A stretch of 20,790 nt of DNA, from assembly GCA_003241485.1 (NCBI GenBank), contig QFQD01000062.1:1-20790 (forward strand), written 5' to 3'. This DNA comes from Ancylobacter novellus (GTDB lineage Bacteria; Pseudomonadota; Alphaproteobacteria; Rhizobiales; Xanthobacteraceae). How positions within the stretch are numbered: position 1 is the stretch's first letter; each line of letters begins with the position of its first letter. The translations under genes were made by a program, and so were the position numbers. The notes beneath the pieces are model-generated. The model worked only from the letters and a program-made list of their open reading frames with translations. It was not told where the DNA came from and searched no databases. Positions 1 through 7,637 of the stretch are shown piece by piece.

Positions 1-4
1 GCCC

Positions 5-862
5 TCACGCGCTCGCCGCGTCCAGTCCCAGGTCGAGGATCGGGGCGGAGTGGGTGATCCAGCCGACGGAGATGAGGTCGACCCCGCTCGCCGCGATCGG
101 CCCGACCGTCTCGCGCGAGACGCGGCCCGATGCCTCCGTCAGCGCCCGTCCGCTGACGATGGCGACCGCCTGCGTCAGGGTTGCCGGGCTCATATTGTCG
201 AGCAGCACCGCATCGACGCCCTCGCTCATCGCCTCTTCAAGCTGGGCGAGGGTATCGACCTCCACCTCGATCTTCACGAGGTGGCCGGCATGCGCCTTGG
301 CCGCACGGATGGCCGGCACCACGCCGCCCGCCACCGCGATGTGGTTGTCCTTGATCAGCACCGCGTCGTCGAGGCCGAAGCGGTGGTTGGAGCCCCCGCC
401 GGCCCGCACCGCGTGCTTCTCCAGCGCGCGCAGGCCCGGCGTGGTCTTGCGGGTGCAGACGATATGCGCCTTGCCGTGCTGGCGGGCGATCTCGACGAGG
501 CCCGCCGTGGCGGTGGCGATGCCGGACATGCGGCAGGCAATGTTCAGCGCCACCCGCTCGGCGGTGAGGATGGCGCGGGCGGAGCCTTCCAGTCGCATCA
601 CCACGTCGCCCGGGGCGACCTTCGCCCCGTCGCCGCGCTCGACCGTGATCTTCAGCGCCGGGTCGATCAGCTCGAAGGCGATGACCGCCGCATCGATACC
701 GGCGATCACGCCGGGCTGGCGCGAGGCGATCACCGCGTCGAAGCGGGCGCTGGCGGGGATGACGGAATCGGTGGTGACATCGCCCGCGCGGCCGAGATCC
801 TCCAGCAGCGCCGCGCGCACGAGGGGCTCCACCAGCAGACGGGGCAGGGGGGAAAGGGACAT
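5..862 (-). CDS. nadC: Nicotinate-nucleotide pyrophosphorylase (carboxylating), quinolinate phosphoribosyltransferase
   Basis: Converts quinolinate and PRPP to nicotinate mononucleotide, CO2 and pyrophosphate, the third step of de novo NAD synthesis in the cytoplasm. The 285-residue product has the usual family length and is complete. Visible family motifs are EDLGRAGDVTTDSV near the N-terminus, ACRMSGIATAT, the PRPP/quinolinate-binding run TRKTTPGLRALEKHAVRAGG, GLDDAVLIKDNHI, and the C-terminal EASGRVSRETV and DLISVGWITHSA. I chose the ATG at 862, preceded by AAAGAGA at good spacing. A GTG at 895 in the same frame overlaps the nadB stop as GTGA and would add 11 residues not typical of the family. 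It is the last gene of nadABC, 29 bp after nadB, so it is presumably cotranscribed. Confidence 0.95.
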   Translation of the reverse strand: MSLSPLPRLLVEPLVRAALLEDLGRAGDVTTDSVIPASARFDAVIASRQPGVIAGIDAAVIAFELIDPALKITVERGDGAKVAPGDVVMRLEGSARAILTAERVALNIACRMSGIATATAGLVEIARQHGKAHIVCTRKTTPGLRALEKHAVRAGGGSNHRFGLDDAVLIKDNHIAVAGGVVPAIRAAKAHAGHLVKIEVEVDTLAQLEEAMSEGVDAVLLDNMSPATLTQAVAIVSGRALTEASGRVSRETVGPIAASGVDLISVGWITHSAPILDLGLDAASA

Positions 863-891
863 CTGGAGTCTCTTTGATAGGGGGTGAAGCC

Positions 892-2406
892 TCACGCCAC
901 CCGGCGCTCAGCCGCGACAGATGCGGGGCGGGTATCGGCGCGCCGGCTCTCGGAATGCCGGCCCTCCGACGCTGCCTCGGGGAAGTCGGCGCGGAAGTGG
1001 CCGCCGCGGCTTTCCTCGCGTGCCAGCGCGGCCTGCGCCACCTGAAGCGCGACCAGCGAGAGGTCGTCGTCCTCGCGCGCGCTTAGTTCGCTCAGCCGCT
1101 GCACGGCGGCCCGCAAGGTCGCGGCCTCCCGCACCACGCCGACCTGCCGGTCCATCAGAAGGCGGATTTCGGCCCGCGCGGTCGAGGGGCCGCGCAGGGC
1201 GGCCGGGGCCTCGACGGCCGCCCTGCCGGGTGCCGCGGTGCCGGCGATGTCGGCGGCGATCCAGGCGGCAGAGGCCAGCGCCTCCAGCAGCGAATTGCTG
1301 GCGAGCCGGTTGGCGCCGTGCAGCCCGGTGGAGGCAACCTCGCCGCAGGCCCACAGGCCCGGCACGCTGGCGCGGCCCGCCTCATCCACCTTGACGCCGC
1401 CCATGTGGTAATGCGCCGCCGGCCGCACCGGAATGGGCTGGCGCGCCGGATCGAGCCCATGGGCGCGGCAGAGCGCGGCCACGCCGGGAAAGCGCTGCGC
1501 GATGTCCTTCAGCCGCGCATCAAGCACCACCTGCCGGCCGGCCGCGATCTGCGCGAAGATGGCGCGGGCCACCACGTCGCGCGGGGCGAGTTCCTGTCCC
1601 GGCACCTCGACCATGAAGCGCTCGCCGAGGTCGTTGAACAGCTTGGCGCCCTCGCCGCGCAGCGCCTCGGTCGCCAGCGGCATCGGGTCGGCGCCTACCG
1701 CCATGGCGGTGGGGTGGAACTGCACGAATTCCATGTCGCGCAGCACGGCGCCGGCGCGGGCCGCGAGCGCGAGCCCCGAGCCGGTGGCGCCGAGCGGGTT
1801 GGTGGTGGAGGCATAGAGCCCGCCCAGCCCGCCGGTCGCCAGTACCACGGCGCGGGCATTGAGCGCGGTGATGCGTCCTTCACGGTCGCGCACGGCGGCG
1901 CCGCGCACCGCGCCGGTGTCGTCAGTCAGCAACTGGCAGGCGCGCACGCCCTCCATGACGTGGATGGACGGGCAGGCGCGAGCCGCCTTGGCCAGCGTTT
2001 CCAGCACCACGCGGCCCGTGCCGTCGCCCTCGGCATGAACGATGCGGCGGCGCGAATGCGCGGCTTCCAGCCCGAGCGCGAGCCGGCCATCGCGCGTGCG
2101 ATCGAAGGGCGTGCCGAGGGAGACGAGCCAGTCGATCGCATCGGGCGCGGCTGCCGCGATGCGCCGCACGACCAGCGGCTCGCACAGGCCCGCGCCGGCC
2201 TTCAGCGTGTCGATGGCGTGATAATCGGGCCGGTCGTCCTCGCCCAGGGCCGCGGCGATGCCGCCCTGCGCCCAGCCGGTGGCGGCCTCCGCGCCGAGCG
2301 GGGCGGCGACGACAAGCGTCACGGGCAGCGGGGCGAGGCGCAGCGCGGTCGCAAGGCCGGCGACGCCGCCGCCGATGACGACGACATTCTCAGGCGAGTG
2401 GCTCAC
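892..2406 (-). CDS. nadB: L-aspartate oxidase
   Basis: FAD enzyme that oxidises L-aspartate to iminoaspartate, which NadA condenses with dihydroxyacetone phosphate to quinolinate. The 504-residue protein starts with a Rossmann FAD-binding segment (VVVIGGGVAGLATALRLA, residues 8-25). It carries the succinate dehydrogenase/fumarate reductase flavoprotein signatures HAEGDGTGR, HYHMGGVKVD and the C-terminal GLHGANRLASNSLLEAL. The C-terminal helical domain is present. The start is GTG at 2406, preceded by GGAGGG with a 6-nt spacer; this site lies inside a hairpin (separate entry). It is the middle gene of the operon, 51 bp after nadA. The last 30 or so residues are Arg/Ala/Ser-rich and look unstructured. 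Confidence 0.95.
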   Translation of the reverse strand: MSHSPENVVVIGGGVAGLATALRLAPLPVTLVVAAPLGAEAATGWAQGGIAAALGEDDRPDYHAIDTLKAGAGLCEPLVVRRIAAAAPDAIDWLVSLGTPFDRTRDGRLALGLEAAHSRRRIVHAEGDGTGRVVLETLAKAARACPSIHVMEGVRACQLLTDDTGAVRGAAVRDREGRITALNARAVVLATGGLGGLYASTTNPLGATGSGLALAARAGAVLRDMEFVQFHPTAMAVGADPMPLATEALRGEGAKLFNDLGERFMVEVPGQELAPRDVVARAIFAQIAAGRQVVLDARLKDIAQRFPGVAALCRAHGLDPARQPIPVRPAAHYHMGGVKVDEAGRASVPGLWACGEVASTGLHGANRLASNSLLEALASAAWIAADIAGTAAPGRAAVEAPAALRGPSTARAEIRLLMDRQVGVVREAATLRAAVQRLSELSAREDDDLSLVALQVAQAALAREESRGGHFRADFPEAASEGRHSESRRADTRPASVAAERRVA

Positions 2407-2426
2407 AAAAATGCCCTCCGGGCATG
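2407..2426 (-). promoter_or_regulatory. Hairpin over the nadB ribosome binding site, followed by a U run
   Basis: In the nad mRNA, AUGCCC, a GGA loop and GGGCAU form a perfect 6-bp stem (2411-2425). It is followed directly by five U residues and the nadB GUG start. The Shine-Dalgarno GGAGGG is the loop plus the first bases of the 3' arm, so folding should mask it. The stem plus U run also resembles a very short intrinsic terminator. An outer CUCA/UGAG pairing could extend the fold across the start codon. The sequence is certain; a regulatory role is inferred. Confidence 0.45.
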
Positions 2427-2457
2427 AGAGGCGAAGGTTCGAGGCGTGGCGTCGGCG

Positions 2458-3510
2458 TCAGCGGATGGCGAGCATGCGCTCGACGGCGAGGCGGGCGCGG
2501 TCGGCCACCGCCGGATCGATCTCGACCTGGTGGGTCATCGTCTCCAGCGCGCGGCGGATGGACGGCAGCGTGATCCGCCGCATATGCGGACAGAGGTTGC
2601 AGGGCCGCACGAACTCGATATCCGGGTGGTTCACGGCGACATTGTCGGCCATGGAGCATTCGGTGATCAGCACCACGCGGGCCGGCTTCTCGTCGCGGAC
2701 GTAATCGGCCATGCCGGCGGTGGAGCCGGCATAGTCCGCCTCGGCCACCACTTCAGGCGGGCATTCAGGGTGGGCAAGCACGACCACGCCGGGGTGGTTC
2801 TCGCGCAGGTCGCGAATGTCTTGCGGAGTGAAGCGCTCATGCACCTCGCAATGGCCCTTCCAGGCGATCAGCTCGATCTCCGGCACCTCCTTCTGCACAT
2901 TCTGGGCGAGGAACTCGTCCGGCAGCATGAGGATGCGGTTGACGCCCCATTCCCTGGCGACATGGCGCACCACCTTCGCGGCATTGCCGGAGGTGCAGCA
3001 ATAGTCGCTCTCGGCCTTCACCTCGGCGGAGGTGTTGACATAAGTGACCACCGGCACGCCGGGATAATGCTGGCGAAGCAGGCGGATGTCGGCGGCGGTG
3101 ATGCTCTCGGCCAGCGAGCAGCCCGCCTGCATGTCCGGCATCAGCACGGTCTTGGAGGGGTTCAGCAGCTTGGCGGTCTCGGCCATGAAGTGCACGCCGG
3201 CCATGACGATGACGTCGGCGTCCACGGTCACCGCCTCGCGGGCGAGGGCGAGGCTATCGCCGACGATGTCCGCCACCGTGTTGAAGATCTCCGGCGCCTG
3301 ATAATTGTGGCCGAGCACCACGGCGTTGCGCTCGCGCTTCAGCCGCTCGATGGCCTCGACGTCGCGGGCGATCAGCGGCCATTCGGCCGGCGTGACATGC
3401 TTGGACACGCGGGCATAGAGATGCGCCAGCGGCAGGGTCGGCGCCGCGGGGGCGAAAGCGGTGGTGACGGCGTCTGTTTCCTGGCGGACGGCGACATTCA
3501 TATCCAGCAC
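2458..3510 (-). CDS. nadA: Quinolinate synthase (4Fe-4S enzyme)
   Basis: Condenses iminoaspartate with dihydroxyacetone phosphate to quinolinate, using a 4Fe-4S cluster. Family motifs are VLGHNYQAPEIFNTVADIVGDSLALAR, MAGVHFMAETAKLLNPSKTV with MPDMQAGCSLAES, the CCTSGNA cysteine motif, AHPECPPEV and the C-terminal FVRPCNLCPHMRRI. The candidate cluster ligands are the Cys of QAGCSLA, one of CCTSGNA and one of CNLC. I favour the GTG at 3510 because GGAGG (3516-3520) sits 5 nt upstream. The ATG at 3501 (347 residues) is the alternative, with a 14-nt spacer. An in-frame ATG at 3552 would run through operator 1 and is rejected. It is the first gene of nadABC, with two palindromic operators just upstream. 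Confidence 0.95.
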   Translation of the reverse strand: MLDMNVAVRQETDAVTTAFAPAAPTLPLAHLYARVSKHVTPAEWPLIARDVEAIERLKRERNAVVLGHNYQAPEIFNTVADIVGDSLALAREAVTVDADVIVMAGVHFMAETAKLLNPSKTVLMPDMQAGCSLAESITAADIRLLRQHYPGVPVVTYVNTSAEVKAESDYCCTSGNAAKVVRHVAREWGVNRILMLPDEFLAQNVQKEVPEIELIAWKGHCEVHERFTPQDIRDLRENHPGVVVLAHPECPPEVVAEADYAGSTAGMADYVRDEKPARVVLITECSMADNVAVNHPDIEFVRPCNLCPHMRRITLPSIRRALETMTHQVEIDPAVADRARLAVERMLAIR

Positions 3511-3515
3511 CGCTT

Positions 3516-3520
3516 CCTCC
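3516..3520 (-). promoter_or_regulatory. Ribosome binding site that decides the nadA start
   Basis: GGAGG on the minus strand. It is 5 nt from a GTG at 3510 and 14 nt from an ATG at 3501, so spacing favours the GTG while codon preference favours the ATG. It directly abuts the downstream nad operator. Confidence 0.6.
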
Positions 3521-3521
3521 C

Positions 3522-3542
3522 TTATGCTCAGTCTGAGTATAA
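3522..3542 (-). promoter_or_regulatory. nad operator 1, 21-bp palindrome just upstream of nadA
   Basis: On the plus strand it reads TTATGCTCAG, a central T, then CTGAGTATAA. The two 10-bp arms are inverted repeats with one mismatch (G against A at arm position 5). A second copy lies upstream with centres 64 bp apart, close to six helical turns. It occupies the leader just upstream of the nadA ribosome binding site. Alphaproteobacterial nad operons are predicted to be controlled by repressors such as NadQ or NrtR; I recall this class of site only in general terms and have not compared the motif. No such regulator gene is in the window. Confidence 0.7.
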
Positions 3543-3558
3543 TTTGGGCCAAAGAAGA

Positions 3559-3575
3559 CCGGGCGTCATGCCCGG
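3559..3575 (-). repeat. Small inverted repeat between the two nad operators
   Basis: CCGGGC, a 5-nt loop GTCAT, then GCCCGG: a perfect 6-bp stem. If transcription starts at the proposed promoter it lies in the 5' leader of nadA. There is no following U run, so it does not look like an intrinsic terminator. Confidence 0.4.
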
Positions 3576-3585
3576 CGTGTGAGGC

Positions 3586-3606
3586 TTATGCTAGGACTGA
3601 GTATAA
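3586..3606 (-). promoter_or_regulatory. nad operator 2, palindrome inside the predicted nadA promoter
   Basis: Plus strand TTATGCTAGG, a central A, then CTGAGTATAA. The right arm is identical to that of operator 1, while the left arm differs from perfect symmetry at three positions. It covers the spacer and -10 of the predicted nadA promoter, which is the usual position for repression by blocking RNA polymerase. The same palindrome occurring twice in one short leader makes chance unlikely. Confidence 0.65.
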
Positions 3607-3617
3607 GTCGCTGTCAA
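3588..3617 (-). promoter_or_regulatory. Predicted nadABC promoter
   Basis: On the minus strand a perfect -35, TTGACA (3612-3617), is followed after 18 nt by TAGCAT (3588-3593, four of six matches to the -10 consensus). Operator 2 overlaps the spacer and the -10. Transcription would start about 75 bp before nadA and read through the small hairpin and operator 1. Confidence 0.55.
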
Positions 3618-3706
3618 CTGTTCGTCACAAAAGTTTCGCCGGAACCGCGCCTGCCATGGCGGCGTTGGACCGGGCGCCGGATTGCCGGCGTCACGGGGAG
3701 CGATTG

Positions 3707-4519
3707 ATGGCGCAGGGCAGCTTCTGGAAAGGCTATCTCAAGCTGTCGCTGGTCACCTGCCCGGTGGCGATGACCCCCGCCACGACGGAATCCGAGAAGA
3801 TCCGCTTCCACACGCTCAATCGCGCGACGGGCAACCGTGTGCAGGGCGTTTACGTCGATGCCGAGAGCGGCAAGACCGTCCCCGATGACGACCAGGCGCG
3901 CGGCTATGAGCGCGGGCCCGGCGAGTTCGTCGTGCTGGAGGAGGACGAGCTGCGTGCCGTCGCGCTCGAGAGCAACCGCACCATCGACATTGAGAGCTTC
4001 GTGCCGGCCGACAGCGTGGGCTGGCTCTGGTACGACAAGCCGCATTTCCTCGCGCCCGACGATCCGGTGGGGGAGGAGGCCTTCGCGGTTATCCGCGAGG
4101 CGATGGCGGCCACCGGCACGGTCGGCCTGTCGCGCATCGTGCTGTACCGGCGCGAGCGGCCGGTCATGCTGGAGCCGCGCGGACGCGGCATCGTGCTGTG
4201 GACGCTGCATTACGCCGACGAGCTGCGCCCGCCGGAAGGCTATTTCCGCGATATCGACGCGCCGGCCGACAAGGACGCGGTGGGACTGATCGCCAAGCTG
4301 ATCGACAAGCGCACCCGCGACTGGGACGCCAAGCTGGTGCAAGATCCCATGCAGGACGAGCTGAAGGCGCTGATCGCGGCGAAGAAGAAGCACAAGCGTC
4401 CGGCGAAGACCCGCGCGCGGGGACAGGCCGAGGAAGCGCCGACCAATGTCGTCAACATCATGGATGCACTGAAGAAAAGCCTCGCCTCCGAGGCGAAGCC
4501 GCGCCGCCCGCGCCCCTAG
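3707..4519 (+). CDS. Ku homolog 1, non-homologous end-joining DNA end-binding protein
   Basis: Homodimeric bacterial Ku threads onto double-strand break ends and recruits LigD. The 270-residue product has the usual bacterial Ku length. It begins SFWKGYLKLSLVTCPVAM, typical of the family, and contains FHTLN, GYERGPGEFVVLEEDEL and a RIVLYRRERPVML beta-barrel segment. After residue 215 or so the tail becomes Lys/Arg-rich, and it ends with the NIMDALKKSL element shared with Ku2. The start is ATG at 3707 with GGGGAG 7 nt upstream. It is divergent from nadA and convergent with the mgtC-like gene (14 bp between stops). It is a distant paralog of the Ku at 7638-8489, not a recent duplicate. A + strand TATAAT at 3538-3543 has no good -35, so the promoter is unclear. 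Confidence 0.93.
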   Translation: MAQGSFWKGYLKLSLVTCPVAMTPATTESEKIRFHTLNRATGNRVQGVYVDAESGKTVPDDDQARGYERGPGEFVVLEEDELRAVALESNRTIDIESFVPADSVGWLWYDKPHFLAPDDPVGEEAFAVIREAMAATGTVGLSRIVLYRRERPVMLEPRGRGIVLWTLHYADELRPPEGYFRDIDAPADKDAVGLIAKLIDKRTRDWDAKLVQDPMQDELKALIAAKKKHKRPAKTRARGQAEEAPTNVVNIMDALKKSLASEAKPRRPRP

Positions 4520-4533
4520 GCGGCGCTAGCGCG

Positions 4534-5073
4534 TCAGGGCTTGCTGACCGGCGGCGGCCCCACCGGGCCCGGCTCCTCCTCGTCCACAACGCCGCCCTCC
4601 GGCGCGTGGTGATGCGCATGTCGCTTGTCGAGCCGGCGGTCCAGCGGAAGCACGAGCACCAGCAGCACCAGCGTGACCACCAGCGCCAGCACGATGAGGT
4701 GCCAGGAGGCCAGCGCACAGGCAACGCCGAGCGCCGCCGTCACCCAGACGGTGGCCGCCGTGGTGAGGCCGTGCACCCGCAGCTTGTGCCGGCTGTGCAT
4801 CACCACGCCGGCGCCGAGGAAGCCGATGCCGGTCATTACCCCCTGCACGATGCCCTGCACCACGCGGCTCGACGCATCGGGATGGCCCTGAATGCCGTCG
4901 ACGCGGATGGCGGTGAGCGAGATGAGTGCGGCGCCCATGCAGACGAGGCCGAGCGTGCGCATGCCGGTCGGCTTGCCGCGCATGTCGCGATTGAGGCCGA
5001 TGAGCATGCCGCAGGCGACCGCCGCCAGCAGCCGCAGCAGCGCCTCGATATCCCGCGGCGACAGAATGTCCAC
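4534..5073 (-). CDS. MgtC/SapB-family inner-membrane protein, short form
   Basis: The 179-residue product has about four to five hydrophobic segments. The family signatures are LIGLNRDMRGKPTGMRTLGLVCMGAAL and TGIGFLGAGVVM, followed by GLTTAATVWVTAALGVACA. MgtC-family proteins are membrane proteins linked to Mg2+ limitation and ATP synthase modulation in some pathogens; most short homologs have no known function. This one lacks the C-terminal ACT-like domain of canonical MgtC. It ends instead in a His- and acid-rich tail (KRHAHHHAPEGG, then EEEPGP). I chose GTG at 5073 because AAAGGGGGC lies 4 nt upstream, overlapping the ligD stop codon. It follows ligD by 11 bp and is probably translationally coupled to it. 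Confidence 0.85.
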   Translation of the reverse strand: MDILSPRDIEALLRLLAAVACGMLIGLNRDMRGKPTGMRTLGLVCMGAALISLTAIRVDGIQGHPDASSRVVQGIVQGVMTGIGFLGAGVVMHSRHKLRVHGLTTAATVWVTAALGVACALASWHLIVLALVVTLVLLVLVLPLDRRLDKRHAHHHAPEGGVVDEEEPGPVGPPPVSKP

Positions 5074-5077
5074 GAAT

Positions 5078-5086
5078 GCCCCCTTT
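5078..5086 (-). promoter_or_regulatory. Ribosome binding site of the MgtC-like gene, overlapping the ligD stop
   Basis: AAAGGGGGC on the minus strand, 4 nt before the GTG at 5073. It overlaps the ligD TAA (5085-5087). This supports the GTG start over longer in-frame alternatives, and supports coupling to ligD. Confidence 0.6.
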
Positions 5087-7631
5087 ATCGCCCACGCTTG
5101 CGCGGGCTTTTGGCTTCCAGCGGCACCGCCGCGGCACGGAACCCGCCCCATGGGTCGGCCGCCAGATGTGCCAGTCGTGCCGGGGCGTTGTCGAGGGTGA
5201 ACTGCGCTGCGCCACTGATGCCGTCAAGCTCCTCCCATGCCACCGGCATGGAAACCGCCGCCCCCGGCCGCGCACGCGTGCAATAGGCCGCCACGGCGGT
5301 CGCCCCGCGCGCGTTGCGCAGGTAATCGATGAAGATGCGCCCGTCCCGCCGCGCCTTGGTGGCGACGGCGATGTAGCGGTCGGGGTCGTCGGCGGCCATG
5401 GAATCGGCCAGCGCCTTGGCGAAGGCCTTCGCCGCCACCCAGCCCGCCTTCGGTGCCAGCGGCACCACGACATGCAGGCCCTTGCCGCCCGAGGTCTTCA
5501 CGAAGGAGGGCAGGCCCATGGCGTCGAGCCGCTCGCGGATTTCACGGGCGCCGGCAACCACTTCCGGCCAGCCCACGCCCTCGCCGGGGTCGAGGTCGAA
5601 AATCACCATGTCCGGTTTTTCCAGCGTGGCGAGCGGGGCGCCCCAGGGGTGGATTTCCAGTGCGCCGGCCTGAACGAGGGCGATCAGCCCGTCGAAATCG
5701 TCGATGAACAGCAGCTCCTCGCCGTCCTTGTCCTTGCGGATGCGGATCGCCTTGTTCATTCCCCGCCACGCATGCTTCTGGAAGAAGCAGGCTTGCGTGA
5801 TGCCGTCCGGGCAGCGCAGCAAGGCGAGCGGGCGGGCGACGATGAAGGGGGCGATGAAGCCCCAGACCTGCGTGTAATATTCCGCCAGTCCCTGCTTGGT
5901 GATGCCGTCTTCCGGCCAGTAGATGCGGTCGGGATGGGTGAGCTTCACGCGGCTGGCGGGAGGCGCTGCTGTGGCCATCGGCTTCCCCTTCGCGCCGGTT
6001 GCGACCTCGCGGACAATCTCGCGCGCCGGCTTGTCCTCCCGCACCCCGCGAAACGCGGCGTGCCGCAGGTGCTCATCGCCGGTCCAGCCGCTGAACTCGA
6101 CCTCGGCGACGAGTTCGGGCGCGACGAAGGTGACGCCGCGCCGCTCCTCGGAGGTAAGGCCTCCGGCGAACGGACTGCGCGCACGCGCGAGCGGCTCAAG
6201 TCTCTGATGAAGCTCCTGCGCCACGCGCTGGGAAAAGCCGGTGCCGACCCGCCCGACATGGCGCAGCCTGTCGCCCTCATAGACGCCGAGTACCAGCGAG
6301 CCTATGGCGCCGGCCCGCGCGGTGGAAGGCATGAAGCCGCCAATGACGAATTCCTGCCGATGCGCGCATTTGGACTTCACCCAGTCCTTGCCGCGGCCGG
6401 AGCGATAGGGCGCGTTGATCCGCTTCGACACCAGCCCTTCAAGGCTCAGCCGGCAGGCGTGGCGCAGCATGGTGGCGCCGTCGACCTCGAATGGCTCGCT
6501 CAGCCGCAGGGGCGGTCTGGCGCTTGCCATCAGCGCGGTAAGCGCCTCCTTGCGGGCGGAGAGCGGTTGCGCGCGCAGGTCCCGCCCGTCGAGGTGCAGC
6601 AGGTCGAAGGCGTAGAAGCTGAAGCGGTCGCGCCGGTTCTCCGCGAGGTCCTGCTGCAGCAGGGAGAAGAGGGAGATGCCGGCCTCGTTCTCCACCACCA
6701 GCTCGCCGTCGATGATCGCGTTCTCCGCCGGAAGGGACAACAACGCCTCGGCCAGGGCCGAGCCGAAACGGCCGGTCCAATCCAGACCGGAGCGGGTGAA
6801 CAGTTGCACCTGCTGCCGGGACGAGGCGGCATGGTCGATGCGGGCCTGCAGCCGGTAGCCGTCGAACTTGATCTCGTGCAGCCAGTTCTCCGCGGAAGGG
6901 GGACTGGCGACCAGCGAGGCGAGCTGCGGCGCGATGAAGCCGGGCAGGGGCGTGGTCTTGCCCACAGCCTCGCCCTTTGCCGGGTTGCTGGTTCGCGAGC
7001 GGCGGGTCGGGCTCGGTGCGGCCCGTGCCTTGGCGGGTGGGCGCTTGGCCTTGGCCGGGGGAGCGATGCCTGCCGCGATCTCGTCCATGGTGCGGCCGGT
7101 CTTCACCGAGTCGGGCAGCTGGTCGAGGATATCGGGCGCGTCTTCCGCGCGGGCGAAATCGTCCTCGCCCTTTATCAGCAGCCAGTTATCCGCCTTCTCG
7201 CCCTTGCGCGGATGCATGCGCACGAGGTGCCAGTGGCCGTGCAGCTTCTCGCCATGCAGCTCGAATTCGAGATGGCCCTTGGCATAGCCCTTGTCCGCGT
7301 CGCCGATCGGCGACCATGAGCCGGTGTCCCACAGCATCACCGTGCCGCCGCCATACTGGCCCTTGGGAATGGTGCCCTCGAAGCTGCCATAGTCGAGCGG
7401 GTGGTCCTCGACATGCACGGCCAGGCGCTTCTCGCCGGGAACCAGGCTCGGCCCGCGCGTCACCGCCCAGCTCTTCAGCACGCCGTCCATCTCCAGCCGC
7501 AAATCATAATGCAGCCGCCGCGCGGCGTGCTTCTGGATCAGATAGGCGTGGCCATCGCCCGTGCCCGCCTCGCCGGAGGGCTCGGCGGTCTTGGTGAAGT
7601 CGCGCTTGCGGCGATAGGTGTCGAGCGGCAT
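5085..7631 (-). CDS. ligD: Multifunctional DNA repair ligase LigD (phosphoesterase-ligase-polymerase)
   Basis: ATP-dependent NHEJ ligase of 848 residues with all three modules. The 3'-phosphoesterase domain (about 20-180) has the HAARRLHYDLRLE metal motif (His35, His41, Asp43, Arg45) and HVEDHPLDYGSFEG. A Lys/Pro/Ala linker (about 190-228) follows. The ligase domain has the adenylation motif HEIKFDGYR with nucleophile Lys255, IIDGELV, FYAFDLLHLDG, EGLVSKR and DWVKSKC. The C-terminal primase-polymerase domain (about 563-840) has IFDLDPGEG (Asp679, Asp681), SGGKGLHVVVPL and FIDYLRN (Asp769). This order matches Pseudomonas and rhizobial LigD, whereas mycobacterial LigD has the polymerase first. 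The ATG at 7631 follows the ku2 stop by 6 bp, so ku2 and ligD form one operon. Confidence 0.96.
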   Translation of the reverse strand: MPLDTYRRKRDFTKTAEPSGEAGTGDGHAYLIQKHAARRLHYDLRLEMDGVLKSWAVTRGPSLVPGEKRLAVHVEDHPLDYGSFEGTIPKGQYGGGTVMLWDTGSWSPIGDADKGYAKGHLEFELHGEKLHGHWHLVRMHPRKGEKADNWLLIKGEDDFARAEDAPDILDQLPDSVKTGRTMDEIAAGIAPPAKAKRPPAKARAAPSPTRRSRTSNPAKGEAVGKTTPLPGFIAPQLASLVASPPSAENWLHEIKFDGYRLQARIDHAASSRQQVQLFTRSGLDWTGRFGSALAEALLSLPAENAIIDGELVVENEAGISLFSLLQQDLAENRRDRFSFYAFDLLHLDGRDLRAQPLSARKEALTALMASARPPLRLSEPFEVDGATMLRHACRLSLEGLVSKRINAPYRSGRGKDWVKSKCAHRQEFVIGGFMPSTARAGAIGSLVLGVYEGDRLRHVGRVGTGFSQRVAQELHQRLEPLARARSPFAGGLTSEERRGVTFVAPELVAEVEFSGWTGDEHLRHAAFRGVREDKPAREIVREVATGAKGKPMATAAPPASRVKLTHPDRIYWPEDGITKQGLAEYYTQVWGFIAPFIVARPLALLRCPDGITQACFFQKHAWRGMNKAIRIRKDKDGEELLFIDDFDGLIALVQAGALEIHPWGAPLATLEKPDMVIFDLDPGEGVGWPEVVAGAREIRERLDAMGLPSFVKTSGGKGLHVVVPLAPKAGWVAAKAFAKALADSMAADDPDRYIAVATKARRDGRIFIDYLRNARGATAVAAYCTRARPGAAVSMPVAWEELDGISGAAQFTLDNAPARLAHLAADPWGGFRAAAVPLEAKSPRKRGR

Positions 7632-7637
7632 GAAAGC

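Noticed and set aside
3502..3552. N-terminal extension of NadA from an ATG at 3552
   Set aside because: The added codons run through operator 1 and the ribosome binding site, and are not typical of NadA.
4520..4533. Bidirectional terminator between the convergent ku1 and MgtC-like genes
   Set aside because: Only 14 bp separate the stops, and I found no stable stem with a U run on either strand.
5076..7319. 747-codon open frame on the plus strand opposite ligD
   Set aside because: Its translation is Arg/Gly/His-rich with no family motif, and it lies antisense to an unmistakable LigD. Long open antisense frames are expected at this GC content.
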